Of a stretch of 64,000 nucleotides of DNA, positions 36,287-45,498 are shown piece by piece. Every line of letters starts with the position of its first letter. Position 1 is the stretch's first letter. The notes under the pieces were generated by a model. The model had not been told where the DNA came from and searched no databases. It saw nothing but the letters and a program-made list of their open reading frames with translations. The stretch comes from Chloroflexota bacterium (GTDB lineage Bacteria > Chloroflexota > UBA11872 > UBA12225 > JAJDUF01), in assembly GCA_022826725.1 (NCBI GenBank), contig JAJDUF010000004.1:186001-250000 (forward strand). Direction: 5' to 3'. The translations under genes were made by a program, and so were the position numbers.

Positions 36287-36439
36287 CCGCTGCCGTCCGT
36301 TTCAGCGAGTGAGTTCCTGGCCGGCCAGCATGGGAGACGCTACCCTTAGCGTGAGGGATTCGCGCCTGCCCACTTCCGGCGTACTCCACCAGTGGAGAGG
36401 CGGCCGGGAGGTGAGGACGGCGGCCCCAGCGGTACTCGT

Positions 36440-37198
36440 ATGGAGCTGCGGGAATACTGGCACATTATCTGGTCGCGGCGGCTGATGATCGGCGCGCTGC
36501 TGTTGGTCACACTTGTCGCCAGCGTCGCGCTAACTTATGGCCGGCCGGCGACCTACGAGACCGAGCTACGCATTCTCGTCAAGCCGATCCTGTCCGATGC
36601 TACGGACACCGGCTACTATTCCCGCGAGTACTATCGGACCCTGTTTGCGGAGTACGTGCAGGACGACCTCTCCGAGGTCATCAAGAGTCGCCAGTTTGCC
36701 GAGGATGTCGCCGAGCAGATTCAGACGCGCTACGGAGCAGCGCCGGGGATCGGGGAGATCGTGGCGGCGTTCGAGACCCGCAAGGAGCATCGCGTCGTGC
36801 GGATCATGGTTGCCACGCTCAGCTCGCGTCATACCAAGCGGATCGGAGAGGCGGCGGCGGAGGTGCTCCAGACCGTCGGTTGGCAGTACGTATCGCCAGA
36901 GGACCGTCCCCAGGTGGAGGTGCAGGTCATTGATCCGCCGCAAGAGCCGGCAGCGCCGACCCTCCTGTTCCGGCTCCTGACGGTCGTGCTGCACGTCTCG
37001 GTGGCCTTGGCCGTCGGTGTCGCGTTGGCGTTCCTGCTGGACACGTTCGATGATCGGGTGCGGACAGCGGACGAAGTAGAGCGGGACTTGGGCTGGCCCG
37101 TCCTGGCCGCCGTTCCGCACGGCAAGCCGGGCGATCCGGTGGGTAACCGGGCGGCAGCAGAACGCGCGGCCGATGACGACGAGCAAACAACGCAGTAG
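36440..37198 (+). CDS. Wzz/YveK-type chain-length determinant (copy 1)
   Basis: About 252 residues from the ATG at 36440. It has an N-terminal helix (MIGALLLVTLVASVALTYG), a periplasmic/extracellular domain and a second helix (VVLHVSVALAVGVALAFLL) followed by a short cytoplasmic tail. This is the polysaccharide co-polymerase layout; such proteins set chain length and activate the partner kinase. The start is uncertain because no clear ribosome binding site precedes 36440; the track uses a GTG at 36392. Confidence 0.85.
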   Translation: MELREYWHIIWSRRLMIGALLLVTLVASVALTYGRPATYETELRILVKPILSDATDTGYYSREYYRTLFAEYVQDDLSEVIKSRQFAEDVAEQIQTRYGAAPGIGEIVAAFETRKEHRVVRIMVATLSSRHTKRIGEAAAEVLQTVGWQYVSPEDRPQVEVQVIDPPQEPAAPTLLFRLLTVVLHVSVALAVGVALAFLLDTFDDRVRTADEVERDLGWPVLAAVPHGKPGDPVGNRAAAERAADDDEQTTQ

Positions 37199-37208
37199 AG
37201 GCACGAGT

Positions 37209-37958
37209 GTGGAATTCCGGCGTTATATCGGCATCCTCCTTCGTAGCTGGCCGCTGATGGTGCTGTGCGGGCTGGTGGGGTTAGCCGGCGCATACACCTA
37301 CAGTGTCCAGACGCCCCGCACCTACCGCGCGACGGCCGCGCTATCGGTGACGCCGAGCGTGATCGAGTATTGGACCGGCCAGGCCGTCGAGCGCCTGCTC
37401 AACAACTACACCTTGCGCCTCAAGTCGGGCGCCTTTTTGGAGCGTGTCACCCAGGACCTCGCCGACCAGCAGCCGCCGATTGCACCGGGCGAAGTGGCCG
37501 GCAAGGTGCAGGCCATCGCCTCCGGCGGCGAGTTCCGCATCACCATCCAGGTGCATGACGCCGACGCGCAGCGTGCCCAAGCCATCGCCAACGCCGTCGC
37601 CGAGCGCTTTGTCTACGAAATGGAGTTCGAGAATTACGCCCGCGAGAAACGCGACATCGAGATCATGTTGCTTGACCGTGCTGGCGTTCCGGCGGCGCCG
37701 TTCAGCCCCCGCCCGCGCCGGAACGCCGCCGCCGGCCTCATCCTGGGGGCCATGGTGGGCCTCCTCGCCGGGGTGTTGCTGGAATACTGGCGCGACACCG
37801 TTCAGGGCGCCGAGGAGGTGCCGGACCTGCTCGGTCTCACCGTGATCGGCGTGCTGCCCACCGTAGAGCCGCCCCGAACCGGCTGGCGACGCTGGCTGCC
37901 CCGCCGCGCTGCCACCGCGCTCACACCGCAGACAGGAGTCGCCAGTGACCGACACTGA
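37209..37958 (+). CDS. Wzz/YveK-type chain-length determinant (copy 2)
   Basis: 249 residues from a GTG at 37209, seven bases after GAGG. This start gives EFRRYIGILLRSWPLMV, parallel to ELREYWHIIWSRRL in copy 1. The track start at 37173 would overlap copy 1 and lacks a ribosome binding site. It has two membrane helices and the same topology as copy 1, but a different periplasmic domain. The end overlaps the kinase gene by 14 bp. Confidence 0.85.
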   Translation: MEFRRYIGILLRSWPLMVLCGLVGLAGAYTYSVQTPRTYRATAALSVTPSVIEYWTGQAVERLLNNYTLRLKSGAFLERVTQDLADQQPPIAPGEVAGKVQAIASGGEFRITIQVHDADAQRAQAIANAVAERFVYEMEFENYAREKRDIEIMLLDRAGVPAAPFSPRPRRNAAAGLILGAMVGLLAGVLLEYWRDTVQGAEEVPDLLGLTVIGVLPTVEPPRTGWRRWLPRRAATALTPQTGVASDRH

Positions 37959-38622
37959 TCCAACCCTGGTCACGCTCACACACCCGCGGTCGCCCGCAGC
38001 CGAGGCCTATAGGACCCTGCGGACCAACGTGCAGTTCGCCGGCGGCGAGCAGGCCGTGCGGACCATGCTGATTACGAGCGCCGGACCGGACGACGGCAAG
38101 TCCGCTGCCGCCGCCAACCTGGCTATTGCGCTGGCCCAGGCCGACCACTCGGTCATCCTGGTGGACAGCGATCTGCGCCGGCCGGTCCAGCACCGGCTCT
38201 TCGGCCTCCAAAGCCAACCGGGCTTGGCCGACATGCTCGCCGGCGCCGGACCGGACGCCGCGCCGCTCCAAGCGACGGCGGTACCCAAGCTCTCGCTGCT
38301 GGCCAGTGGGCCGCTGCCGCCGAATCCGGCCGAGCTGCTCGGTTCGGCGCGCATGAGCGCGGTGCTCGACACCCTCCGCGAACAGGCCGACTACATCGTG
38401 ATCGATTCGCCCCCGACCGTACTCGTGACCGATGCCGCCGTGCTCGCTACCCAGGTAGACGGCGTGCTGCTCGTGCTGTCGCTGGGGAAGGTGAAGCGCG
38501 AGATGGCCCGCAAGGCCAAAACCCTGCTGGAAAACGTGTCGGCACGCATCCTGGGCGTGGTCGTCAGCAATGCCCCTTACGACGCCCGCGACTTCCGCGA
38601 CTACTACGCTGCGTCCGGCTGA
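37945..38622 (+). CDS. CpsD/CapB-like BY-kinase family ATPase
   Basis: 225 residues. Walker A is SAGPDDGKSAAAANL, where the usual GEGKST reads DDGKSA. Walker A' is VILVDSDLRRP and Walker B is YIVIDSPPT. These identify the bacterial tyrosine kinase/ParA-like family that pairs with Wzz proteins. The C-terminal tyrosine cluster is reduced to DYYAASG, so autophosphorylation may be limited. A GTG start follows GGAG at seven bases. Confidence 0.9.
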   Translation: MTDTDPTLVTLTHPRSPAAEAYRTLRTNVQFAGGEQAVRTMLITSAGPDDGKSAAAANLAIALAQADHSVILVDSDLRRPVQHRLFGLQSQPGLADMLAGAGPDAAPLQATAVPKLSLLASGPLPPNPAELLGSARMSAVLDTLREQADYIVIDSPPTVLVTDAAVLATQVDGVLLVLSLGKVKREMARKAKTLLENVSARILGVVVSNAPYDARDFRDYYAASG

Positions 38623-38631
38623 TGCCCCGGC

Positions 38632-38710
38632 CTCCACCCTCGCCCTCTACCGTTGCGACGAGGGAGGAAACATGCCGTCCCCCGGCCACAGCGGGGGCAG
38701 GGGGGCCAGT
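38632..38710. repeat. Composite intergenic repeat inside the polysaccharide operon
   Basis: It contains CGCCCTCTACCGTTGCGACGAGGG and a degenerate CCCCCGGCCACAGCGGGGGCAGGGGGGCC hairpin, in the same order as the composite copy at 47051-47131. Confidence 0.6.
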
Positions 38711-38728
38711 CCAGCAAGGAGCAAGAAC

Positions 38729-39748
38729 ATGCGCCTGCTCGTAACCGGCTGTGCCGGCTTTATCGGCAGCAATTTCGTGCGCTACTACCTGCGGCAGCAC
38801 CCCGACGACAGCATCATCGGCCTGGACAAGCTGACCTACGCCGGCAATCGCGCCAACCTGGCCCACGCCGACAGCGATCCGCGCTTCCGTTTCGTCCAAG
38901 CCGACATCGCGGATCGCGACGCGGTCGGGTCACTGACCAAAGAGGTGGATGCGGTCGTCAACTTTGCGGCCGAGTCGCACGTGGACCGCTCGCTGCTGGA
39001 TCCGGACGCCTTCATCCGCACCAACGTCGTCGGGCTACACGTACTCTTGGAGGCGGCGCGCCAAGCCGGCGTGCAGCGGTTCTTGCAGGTGAGCACCGAC
39101 GAGGTGTACGGCCACGTGCCGGCCGGGCTGGCGGACGAGCGCGCCCCGCTCGCGCCGCGCAATCCGTACTCGGCGAGCAAGGCCGGCGGCGACCTTTTGG
39201 TGCAGTCCTACTGGCACAGTCACGGGCTGCCAGTGGTGCTCACGCGCGGTGCCAACACGATTGGGCCGCACCAGTACCCGGAGAAGGTCACGCCTCTCTT
39301 CGTGACGAACGCCCTCGACGATCTGCCGCTGCCGATCTATGGCCAAGGGACGGCCGTGCGCGACTACCTCTACGTGGACGATCACTGTGCAGCGATTGCG
39401 CTCGCGCTCCATGCAGGAGCCGCCGGCGAGGTCTACAACGTCGGGGCGAACGAGGAAGTGAATACCGTCGAGCTGGCGCGACACATCCTCGACCTGCTCG
39501 GCAAGCCGCCGGCGCTGATGCAGCACGTCGGCGACCGCCCCGGCCACGACTACCGCTACAGCATGGACAGCAGCCGGCTGCACGCGCTGGGCTGGCAGCG
39601 GCGCTACGACCTCGACGCCACCGTTGAGGCGACCGTCCGCTGGTACGAGGAGCACGAGAGTTGGTGGCGCCCGATCAAGTCCGGCGCCTTCCGCGAATAC
39701 TACCGCCGCAACTACGGGCCCAAGATGGCAGCGACAGCGCCGGCGTAG
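38729..39748 (+). CDS. rfbB: dTDP-glucose 4,6-dehydratase-like protein (RmlB/RfbB)
   Basis: 339 residues, an extended SDR enzyme. The NAD-binding motif is VTGCAGFIGSN, the catalytic pair is YSASKAGGD, and the dehydratase triad STDEVYGH is intact. RmlB converts dTDP-glucose to 4-keto-6-deoxyglucose for deoxysugars. AAGGAG lies eight bases before the ATG at 38729; the track ORF reaches upstream through a repeat. No rmlA, rmlC or rmlD is visible, so it could also act on a related NDP-sugar. It closes the polysaccharide operon. Confidence 0.88.
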   Translation: MRLLVTGCAGFIGSNFVRYYLRQHPDDSIIGLDKLTYAGNRANLAHADSDPRFRFVQADIADRDAVGSLTKEVDAVVNFAAESHVDRSLLDPDAFIRTNVVGLHVLLEAARQAGVQRFLQVSTDEVYGHVPAGLADERAPLAPRNPYSASKAGGDLLVQSYWHSHGLPVVLTRGANTIGPHQYPEKVTPLFVTNALDDLPLPIYGQGTAVRDYLYVDDHCAAIALALHAGAAGEVYNVGANEEVNTVELARHILDLLGKPPALMQHVGDRPGHDYRYSMDSSRLHALGWQRRYDLDATVEATVRWYEEHESWWRPIKSGAFREYYRRNYGPKMAATAPA

Positions 39749-39914
39749 GCTACGAGCGCCGGGGCATTGCCTTTCGTGTATGCAGGTCATCTCCTCCGGG
39801 CGCGCAGAGCTTCACGAGCCAAGAGTCTCACTTGCAGGCCCGGCACACGCTCGAAGTCCCGCTTCATAGCTCAACCGGCGGGGTCGGCTCGCTCTCATGT
39901 CATTCTGAGGCTGG

Positions 39915-40700
39915 CTACGCGGACGCGCCGGTGTAGTGGCGTAGGCCAAAGCGCCAAAAGACCGCCGACACGACGAGCAGCGCCACCGCTACCCCCAGCG
40001 CGGTCAGCAGCGTGGCCAGCGACAGTCGGCCGGCCAGCGCCTCGGTCGGGACCGTCGTGGCGAAGGCGACCGGCACGATGAAGGTGAGGATGGCGCGTAG
40101 CCAGGTGGGATAGAGGCCGACGGGGTAGCGGCCCGCTTGGAACAGACTGGTGAAGATCACCATGATGTTCTCGGTCCGGATCACCCAGAACGTCAGCGTC
40201 GCCAAGATCAAATGCACACTGTAGATGATGGCGGCGCCGGCGATCAGCGCGACGGGAAAGGCCAGCAGCTGCACCGGTTCGACGAGCACGCCGAGCCGCG
40301 TGGCTCCGGCGACGAGCAGGCCGATCCCCAGGAGCAGGTCGGTCACACGCCAGATGTGCATCTCGCGGAAGCTAACCAGGAACTGCGATGATGCCGGCTT
40401 CGTCAGCCGGTAGTCCAGCGTGCCTTCGCGCACGTCGGCCATGAGCCGCTCCAGACTGGGCCTGACGGTCACGCGGATCAGTCCGACCATGATGAAGTAC
40501 ACGCCCAGCAGCATCACCAGCTCTGCGGGACGCCAGCCGCCCAGGTGGTCGGTGTGGCTGAAAATGACCAGCAGGCCGCCGGCGGCCGTCCCAAAGGAGA
40601 TCAGCGTCTCGAAAAGCTGCACCCAGAAGTTGGCGCGGTAGGCCAGCTCATTGAGCAAGCTCACCTTGAAGAAGACGTGCAACAGGCGCAGATAGAGCAC
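39915..40700 (-). CDS. ABC-2 type transporter permease
   Basis: 261 residues with about six hydrophobic segments (for example AELVMLLGVYFIMVGLIRV and LLAFPVALIAGAAIIYSVHL). It belongs to the ABC-2 permease group annotated as DUF990-like. A GTG start follows GAGGAGG. It is the last gene of a three-gene exporter operon (ATPase, permease, permease) on the reverse strand, which converges on the polysaccharide operon. The cargo is unknown. Confidence 0.88.
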   Translation of the reverse strand: MLYLRLLHVFFKVSLLNELAYRANFWVQLFETLISFGTAAGGLLVIFSHTDHLGGWRPAELVMLLGVYFIMVGLIRVTVRPSLERLMADVREGTLDYRLTKPASSQFLVSFREMHIWRVTDLLLGIGLLVAGATRLGVLVEPVQLLAFPVALIAGAAIIYSVHLILATLTFWVIRTENIMVIFTSLFQAGRYPVGLYPTWLRAILTFIVPVAFATTVPTEALAGRLSLATLLTALGVAVALLVVSAVFWRFGLRHYTGASA

Positions 40701-40709
40701 GACGCCTCC

Positions 40710-41642
40710 TCAGGCCCCCACGGCGCTATAGCGCCGCACGCCAATTGCCCAGACGAACCGGTGCAGTCCATAGGCCAAGCCGAGCCACAGGCATTGGATC
40801 AGTAGCCCCTGCACGATGGCGGCGGTTTCCAGCCGGCCGAGCAGGACTTCGAGGGGGAACGCCAGTAGCCAGCGAAACGGCAGCACCGCGGCAACGGCTT
40901 GCAGCCAGTCGGGGAGTAGCGCGTTCGGGGCAACCATGCCGGCCAAGAACCAGAACACAAGATGATAGACCGAGTTGCAGGCCGCGACGCGCGTCGTCCA
41001 GAAGGCGGCGAGCGCCAGCGTGTACTCCAGCAGCCAGCGCACGGCAAAGGCCAGCACCAGCGCCGGCACGAATAGCGCGATCTCCAGTCCGACGGGGTGA
41101 AACTCGGGACGGAAGTGCCAGGTCAGCAAGGCGGCGACCGGCAGCGTCACGGTCGTTGATAGCAGCTTCCAACTGATATTGTCGGCGAGATACATGTGCA
41201 TGGGAGTGAGCGGCTTCAACAGCTTGGCCGAGAGCCGTCCCTCCCGGATTTCGAATTCGTATTCGTAGATAATCCAGGTGAACGTCGCGTGATTCACGAC
41301 GAAGAGCGCGATATAGTAGGCGGCGAAATCGGCGGCTGCGTAGCCGGCCACGCGCCCGCTGCCCGCGACCGTAGTCCAGACCACCAGATGGATCAACGGC
41401 TCCGTGATGTGGGCCAGCATCCAGATCAGCAGCGCGATGCGGTATTGCAGCATCACCGCGATGCTGGCCCGGAAGATGGCACGGTAGACCCCGACCATGC
41501 CGGTCAGCCGCCAGCCACGATCCGTGCCGGCCAGCGGCTGCGGCCCGGCCGCCAACTCGCCACCCGGTGTGGGTGCCTCAAGGCCGGCGCCGTCTTCCGG
41601 CGCCGTCTGCGCTGTATCGTGCTGTACCACCGGCTCACTCAC
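40710..41642 (-). CDS. ABC-2 type transporter permease
   Basis: 310 residues if the GTG at 41642 is used. A Pro/Gly-rich leader is followed by about six membrane helices (ALLIWMLAHITEPLIHLVVW, then VYHLVFWFLAGMVAPNALL). It pairs with the downstream permease nine bases away. The start overlaps the end of the ATPase gene by eight bases, suggesting coupled translation; the track start at 41687 would overlap by 53. An ATG at 41498 is another possibility. Confidence 0.85.
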   Translation of the reverse strand: MSEPVVQHDTAQTAPEDGAGLEAPTPGGELAAGPQPLAGTDRGWRLTGMVGVYRAIFRASIAVMLQYRIALLIWMLAHITEPLIHLVVWTTVAGSGRVAGYAAADFAAYYIALFVVNHATFTWIIYEYEFEIREGRLSAKLLKPLTPMHMYLADNISWKLLSTTVTLPVAALLTWHFRPEFHPVGLEIALFVPALVLAFAVRWLLEYTLALAAFWTTRVAACNSVYHLVFWFLAGMVAPNALLPDWLQAVAAVLPFRWLLAFPLEVLLGRLETAAIVQGLLIQCLWLGLAYGLHRFVWAIGVRRYSAVGA

Positions 41643-42651
41643 GCTCCGACGAGTGGTCGGTGAGGCCGCGCTGGAAGATTTGGTCAATGACGGCCTCGAT
41701 AGGTGGGTCTTCTACCGTGAGATCGGCGACGGCGTTCTCGGAGAGCAAGCGCCCCGTAATCCGCGCGGCCTCCTGCTTGGGCACGCGCAAATGCACCCGG
41801 CCGTCATCGCCGTTGGGGGCCGGTGCGCGCTCGCCGTAGCGTGCCCAGTCCGGCTCGGCGGCGCCCGCCTCCAGCGCGATACCGAGTATCTTGAACGGCG
41901 CCAGACGCTCCGCCAGGCCGCGTAGGTCGCCGTCGTACAGCAGCCGGCCCTCGTGAATCACGACGACCCGCCGGCACAGCGCCTCCACGTCGGCCATGTA
42001 GTGACTGGTCAGGAGCACCGTCGCGCCCGTGCGCGCGTTGTAGTCGCGGATGAACTGGCGAATGCGCGACTGCATCGTCACGTCCAGCCCCAGCGTCGGC
42101 TCGTCCAGGAACAGCACCGACGGCCGATGTACGAGCGCCGCCGCGATCTCGCATTTCATCCGCTCGCCGAGCGAGAGCTGGCGCACCTGCTTGGTCAACA
42201 GCGGCGCGAGGTCGAGCAGGTCGGTCAGCTCCCGCACGGTAGCCCGGAACTGGTCCTCGGGAATGCGATAGATCGCCTGGTTGACCAGCAGCGTATCCAT
42301 CGCCGGCAGGTCCCAGTAGAGCTGGTTGCGATTGCCGATCACCAGGGTCATCCGGCGCAGGTAATCGCGGTCACGCCGCCACGGCACGTAGCCCAGCACA
42401 CGGGCAGTGCCGGCCGTCGGGTGCAGCAGGCCGGACAGCATCTTGAGGGTGGTCGTCTTGCCGGCGCCGTTCGGTCCCAGGAAGCCGACCACCTCGCCGG
42501 GGGCAATCGCAAAGGACACCGCCTCGACGGCGCGGACCGTCCGCATCCGGCGGCGGAAGACACTCCCGGCAGCCGCCAGCAGCCCACCGGCCCGCTCGCC
42601 GACCTCGTAGTGCTTGGTCAGCCCCTCCAGCGCAATGATGCTGTCGTTCAT
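41635..42651 (-). CDS. ABC transporter ATP-binding protein
   Basis: 338 residues. Walker A is GFLGPNGAGKTT, the signature is LSLGERMKCEIA (ABC variants have LSGGQ), Walker B is VLFLDEPTLGLD and the switch His is in LLTSHYMAD. A C-terminal accessory domain of about 90 residues follows. The combination with two ABC-2 permeases predicts an exporter, of the type used for lipids, polysaccharides or antibiotics. The start ATG at 42651 lacks an obvious ribosome binding site. Confidence 0.93.
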   Translation of the reverse strand: MNDSIIALEGLTKHYEVGERAGGLLAAAGSVFRRRMRTVRAVEAVSFAIAPGEVVGFLGPNGAGKTTTLKMLSGLLHPTAGTARVLGYVPWRRDRDYLRRMTLVIGNRNQLYWDLPAMDTLLVNQAIYRIPEDQFRATVRELTDLLDLAPLLTKQVRQLSLGERMKCEIAAALVHRPSVLFLDEPTLGLDVTMQSRIRQFIRDYNARTGATVLLTSHYMADVEALCRRVVVIHEGRLLYDGDLRGLAERLAPFKILGIALEAGAAEPDWARYGERAPAPNGDDGRVHLRVPKQEAARITGRLLSENAVADLTVEDPPIEAVIDQIFQRGLTDHSSERE

Positions 42652-42755
42652 AGGAGTAGGCAGGCGGAATGAGGTGCGGAGATTTCGCCCCACCAGGCGC
42701 GATCCGCCGGTCAGGCTAGGGCAGCCCGCCCGCCCGTCGGATGCGGTGATGGTGG

Positions 42756-43175
42756 TTACGTTGGTTCCCAGGGGTTGGTGACGGCAACTCCCAGATATGC
42801 GAAGTCCCCTACGTTCCGTGTCGCGACGGCCAAGTCATGGGCCTTAGCGGTCCCGGCGATGAGCGCATCGGCTAGGTGCATGACTCGACCGGACCGTTGG
42901 GCTTGCGCGCGCAGCCGGGCGGCCCACTCTGCCTCTCGACGCGCCAGCGGCAGGAGGCGGTCCTCGTACTGCACGATGAAAGCCGACAATATGGCGCTTA
43001 TTCGGTCGCGCCGTTGGCCAGGCGGCAGCAACTGCAAGCCGAATTCCAGTTCATGCAGCACGACCGGCGACAGCCACAGATTAGTCTGATCGGACACGAA
43101 GGCGATAACCCGTGGAGCCGGCGCGGCTTTGGCTATCTCCGAGACCACGTTGGTGTCCAGCAGAAAGCCGTTCAC
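42756..43175 (-). CDS. vapC: PIN-domain toxin (VapC-like)
   Basis: 139 residues. The PIN acidic residues are D7 in LLDTNVVSE, the glutamate in VVLHELEFG, the aspartate in LADALIAGTA and the aspartate in TRNVGDF. Such proteins cleave RNA and are held inactive by a partner antitoxin. It overlaps the upstream antitoxin gene by 4 bp (ATGA), the standard operon arrangement. Confidence 0.9.
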   Translation of the reverse strand: MNGFLLDTNVVSEIAKAAPAPRVIAFVSDQTNLWLSPVVLHELEFGLQLLPPGQRRDRISAILSAFIVQYEDRLLPLARREAEWAARLRAQAQRSGRVMHLADALIAGTAKAHDLAVATRNVGDFAYLGVAVTNPWEPT

Positions 43176-43453
43176 TCGTCCTCCTGGGTGATGAATGGGA
43201 TCTCGCGACCAGGGTCGCGGCGACTGGGGATTTCGAGATCAATCCCCCGCGGCATGTTCTCGACCAGCCACTGGCCCATGGGTTTGCGCGGCGGTGCTGG
43301 CGCCGGCTGCCGCTCGGCCACGATAACGAAAGACTCTTCAGAGCCGATACGTTGCGGCCCTTCCTCTGCGGCTAGTCGCAGGACTTCGGGCAGCCGCGCC
43401 TGGGCCTCGGCTACGGTCCAAGTGCGCTGGGGCTTGGTTTGTTGGGTGGTCAT
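43172..43453 (-). CDS. Antitoxin of the Phd/VapB type
   Basis: 93 residues from the ATG at 43453, which follows GGAGG at four bases; the track start at 43501 is less likely. The N-terminus (WTVAEAQARLPEVLRLA) is the Phd/YefM DNA-binding fold, and the C-terminal half (LVENMPRGIDLEIPSRR) should bind the PIN toxin. It probably represses its own promoter. Confidence 0.85.
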   Translation of the reverse strand: MTTQQTKPQRTWTVAEAQARLPEVLRLAAEEGPQRIGSEESFVIVAERQPAPAPPRKPMGQWLVENMPRGIDLEIPSRRDPGREIPFITQEDE

Positions 43454-43564
43454 AGGTCCTCCAAACGAGTGGTAACAATCCACTATAGACCGGCTCACCA
43501 AGCGGAGCCAACCCTGACTTGGGCGCGAGATGGGGGCGCCACCGCTTACCCTCGCCCAAACCGT

Positions 43565-44008
43565 TCAGGTGGTGTTTGCTTCCTCGGCCTCGGCCTGCTG
43601 CTCTTGGCTGAGGCGGCGTGCCCACGGCGTCTCGGTGATGCCGCCTAACATCCCGCTGGGCAGGAAGAACCGGCTCGACGCCTGACCCCACGGCTCTGTC
43701 TTCGGTGCTTGGGCGATATCCCAGCCGCGCTCGCCGATGGCCTCTGCCGCCGGGCCGACCGATTCCACCTCGAACTCGACGGCAAAACCGAGCGGAATCC
43801 GGTCCACGGCGCTCTTGTCGCCAAAGGTCGCCTCCGCCGCGGCGGCGCGAGACCACAGACCGAAGTGGAGTACGCCCGGTACCTTGACCACCGAGTAGCC
43901 ACCGCCCGGCTGATGGTCCACGTCCAAGCCCAAGACCTCGCGGTAGAAGTGCGCGGCGGCATCAACGTCATCCACAATCTCGGCAATCCCGGAAACGTGT
44001 CTAATCAC
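43565..44008 (-). CDS. VOC-family protein
   Basis: 147 residues from the GTG at 44008, which has GAGGAGGAGAG just upstream. The first VOC repeat begins HVSGIAEIVDDVDAAAHFYR, the second begins AVEFEVESVGPAAEA and ends PSGMLGGITETPW. It is probably a metal-binding isomerase, dioxygenase or binding protein with an unknown ligand. It is unrelated in detail to the VOC gene at 19190. Confidence 0.85.
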   Translation of the reverse strand: MIRHVSGIAEIVDDVDAAAHFYREVLGLDVDHQPGGGYSVVKVPGVLHFGLWSRAAAAEATFGDKSAVDRIPLGFAVEFEVESVGPAAEAIGERGWDIAQAPKTEPWGQASSRFFLPSGMLGGITETPWARRLSQEQQAEAEEANTT

Positions 44009-44507
44009 CTGTCTCTCCTCCTCGGCAAGCACCACCGCGCTCGCGGCGGCCGTTCCGCTCGTCACCTACAGTATAGAACGCCTGACCTAATCGTGCAGTT
44101 GCGCCCACCAGCCAACCGTCATTGCAACAGGGCACGCGCCAGGGGCGGGAAGCAATTGTCCCCCTGCGAAGGGGATTTACTTACCTTAGTGAACATTGTG
44201 GTTTTTGCATGTACGCTCCCCGCCCTTGACACAACTGGCCTCTGACGGCTATGGTGATACCGCTTCCTGCCAGAAGCCGACTGTCTGCATTGGCGCGATG
44301 GTGCTCGCGCCCCCTTGCGGTCAATCAAGTATACGTGACCGCTCCTACCTGTCCGTAGACGAACAAGACGCCGCCTTCGAGATTCGGAAAGTGGGAGAAG
44401 AGGCTCGTCAGTTAGTTCCTCAGTAGAGGGCAGTGCTGTCTTCGAGGTGGACATATTGCGCTCCGTTAGTGCGTTTCCTAAAGTATATCATGTAGAGGTG
44501 TGAAAGC
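44009..44507. other. 499-base region without a confident gene
   Basis: Two small track ORFs here (44119-44454 reverse, 44196-44426 forward) overlap each other and have no ribosome binding site. The forward frame ends AAFEIRKVGEEARQLVPQ, which looks like a real C-terminus, so a decayed gene is possible. The base composition becomes AT-richer toward 44500, where the promoter of the next gene should lie. Confidence 0.4.
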
Positions 44508-44774
44508 ATGAAGCGTTGTTGGGGCAAAGTCCTAGAGGTGCTAGAAGAGGCAGAAGCACTGAAGGCAGGGCAGGTAGGCAACCTTATCAAGCTGCCTAAC
44601 CCCAAAGAGAGTCACGACCAGGAAAAAGGCTACGCTGCAAAGCTGCTGTGGGATGCAGACTTTATCTGTGCGGAGTCTGCGGGCGACGGTATCAACACTG
44701 GCTTGAAGCTCAAAGGATTGACTTGGGCAGGGCACGATCTACTTGATCGGCTTCGCGGGAACAGGACATCGTAA
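44508..44774 (+). CDS. DUF2513-like small protein
   Basis: 88 residues. The opening MKRCWGKVLEVLEEAE, a central YAAKLLWDADFICAE and the closing KLKGLTWAGHDLLDRLRGN fit DUF2513, a small family common in phages and genomic islands. GAGGTG precedes the ATG by about nine bases. Base composition is lower in GC than the surroundings, which with the next gene suggests recent acquisition. Confidence 0.72.
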   Translation: MKRCWGKVLEVLEEAEALKAGQVGNLIKLPNPKESHDQEKGYAAKLLWDADFICAESAGDGINTGLKLKGLTWAGHDLLDRLRGNRTS

Positions 44775-44823
44775 GGCTTGTCAGCGTGGCTAGCCCGCTC
44801 GACAATTCTTCTAAATTTAGACC

Positions 44824-45441
44824 ATGAGCTTTTGGGATACGATCCTAGCAGGTGCCGCCGCCGGTATAGTTGCCGGCCTTACAATACCAGTAGTTTCTCT
44901 GTTGGCGAGAAGACTACTATTTTCTTGGTTTGTAGTTCAGTGGACTAGGTTTCGTTTTGGGTTTGTGCCTATATTCTTTAGCAGACGCCATCACTTTATG
45001 CCCCCATCAGGAAGGATTAGATGGATAAAATTATTAGCCATGAAGATCAGATTTACACGAATATACGATAGAAAGATATACGACCTAAAAGCGGTAAGAC
45101 TAGGGCATATAGATTACAGGAGAAGACCAGTTTACATATCTTGGCGCACGGCTGGCAAAGTAGGTCCTGGTGTTGTAGACATTACGCAGAATTGTGATGG
45201 TGTACCTGGAGACTATTCATACAGACGGGCTAAAGACGAAGATGTTTACCATACCATAATTCCTCTTGCTGATATGTCTGTAGGATACTTACTTTTAGAA
45301 AACGTAACCACTAGACGCTTAGTGATCACTGTATTTGCTAGTGGCGAATCTCTGCCGCATCAAGTAGTATATCTTCCTTATGAGGAATTTGGCTCGAAAG
45401 TAGATGACCTTGCGGAAAGAGCTAACGAGCAGCAATATTAG
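44824..45441 (+). CDS. AT-rich gene for a membrane-anchored protein of unknown function
   Basis: 205 residues. One N-terminal membrane segment (ILAGAAAGIVAGLTIPVVSL), an Arg-rich region, then a soluble part rich in beta strands (RRPVYISWRTAGKVGPGVVD and YLLLENVTTRRLVITVF). I do not recognise the family. Codon use is far more AT-rich than the rest of the window, with many AGA and ATA codons, which marks it as transferred. It lies 49 bases after the DUF2513-like gene on the same strand. Confidence 0.75.
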   Translation: MSFWDTILAGAAAGIVAGLTIPVVSLLARRLLFSWFVVQWTRFRFGFVPIFFSRRHHFMPPSGRIRWIKLLAMKIRFTRIYDRKIYDLKAVRLGHIDYRRRPVYISWRTAGKVGPGVVDITQNCDGVPGDYSYRRAKDEDVYHTIIPLADMSVGYLLLENVTTRRLVITVFASGESLPHQVVYLPYEEFGSKVDDLAERANEQQY

Positions 45442-45498
45442 AATCACTGTTTTGGTGTAGTCACTTAGGGTGACGTTCCTCGCCGCCGCCCGTCCGTT

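Noticed and set aside
44119-44454. Small ORFs on both strands at 44.1-44.4 kb
   Set aside because: They overlap each other, lack ribosome binding sites and match no family. The end of the forward one may be a gene remnant, noted under the gap entry.
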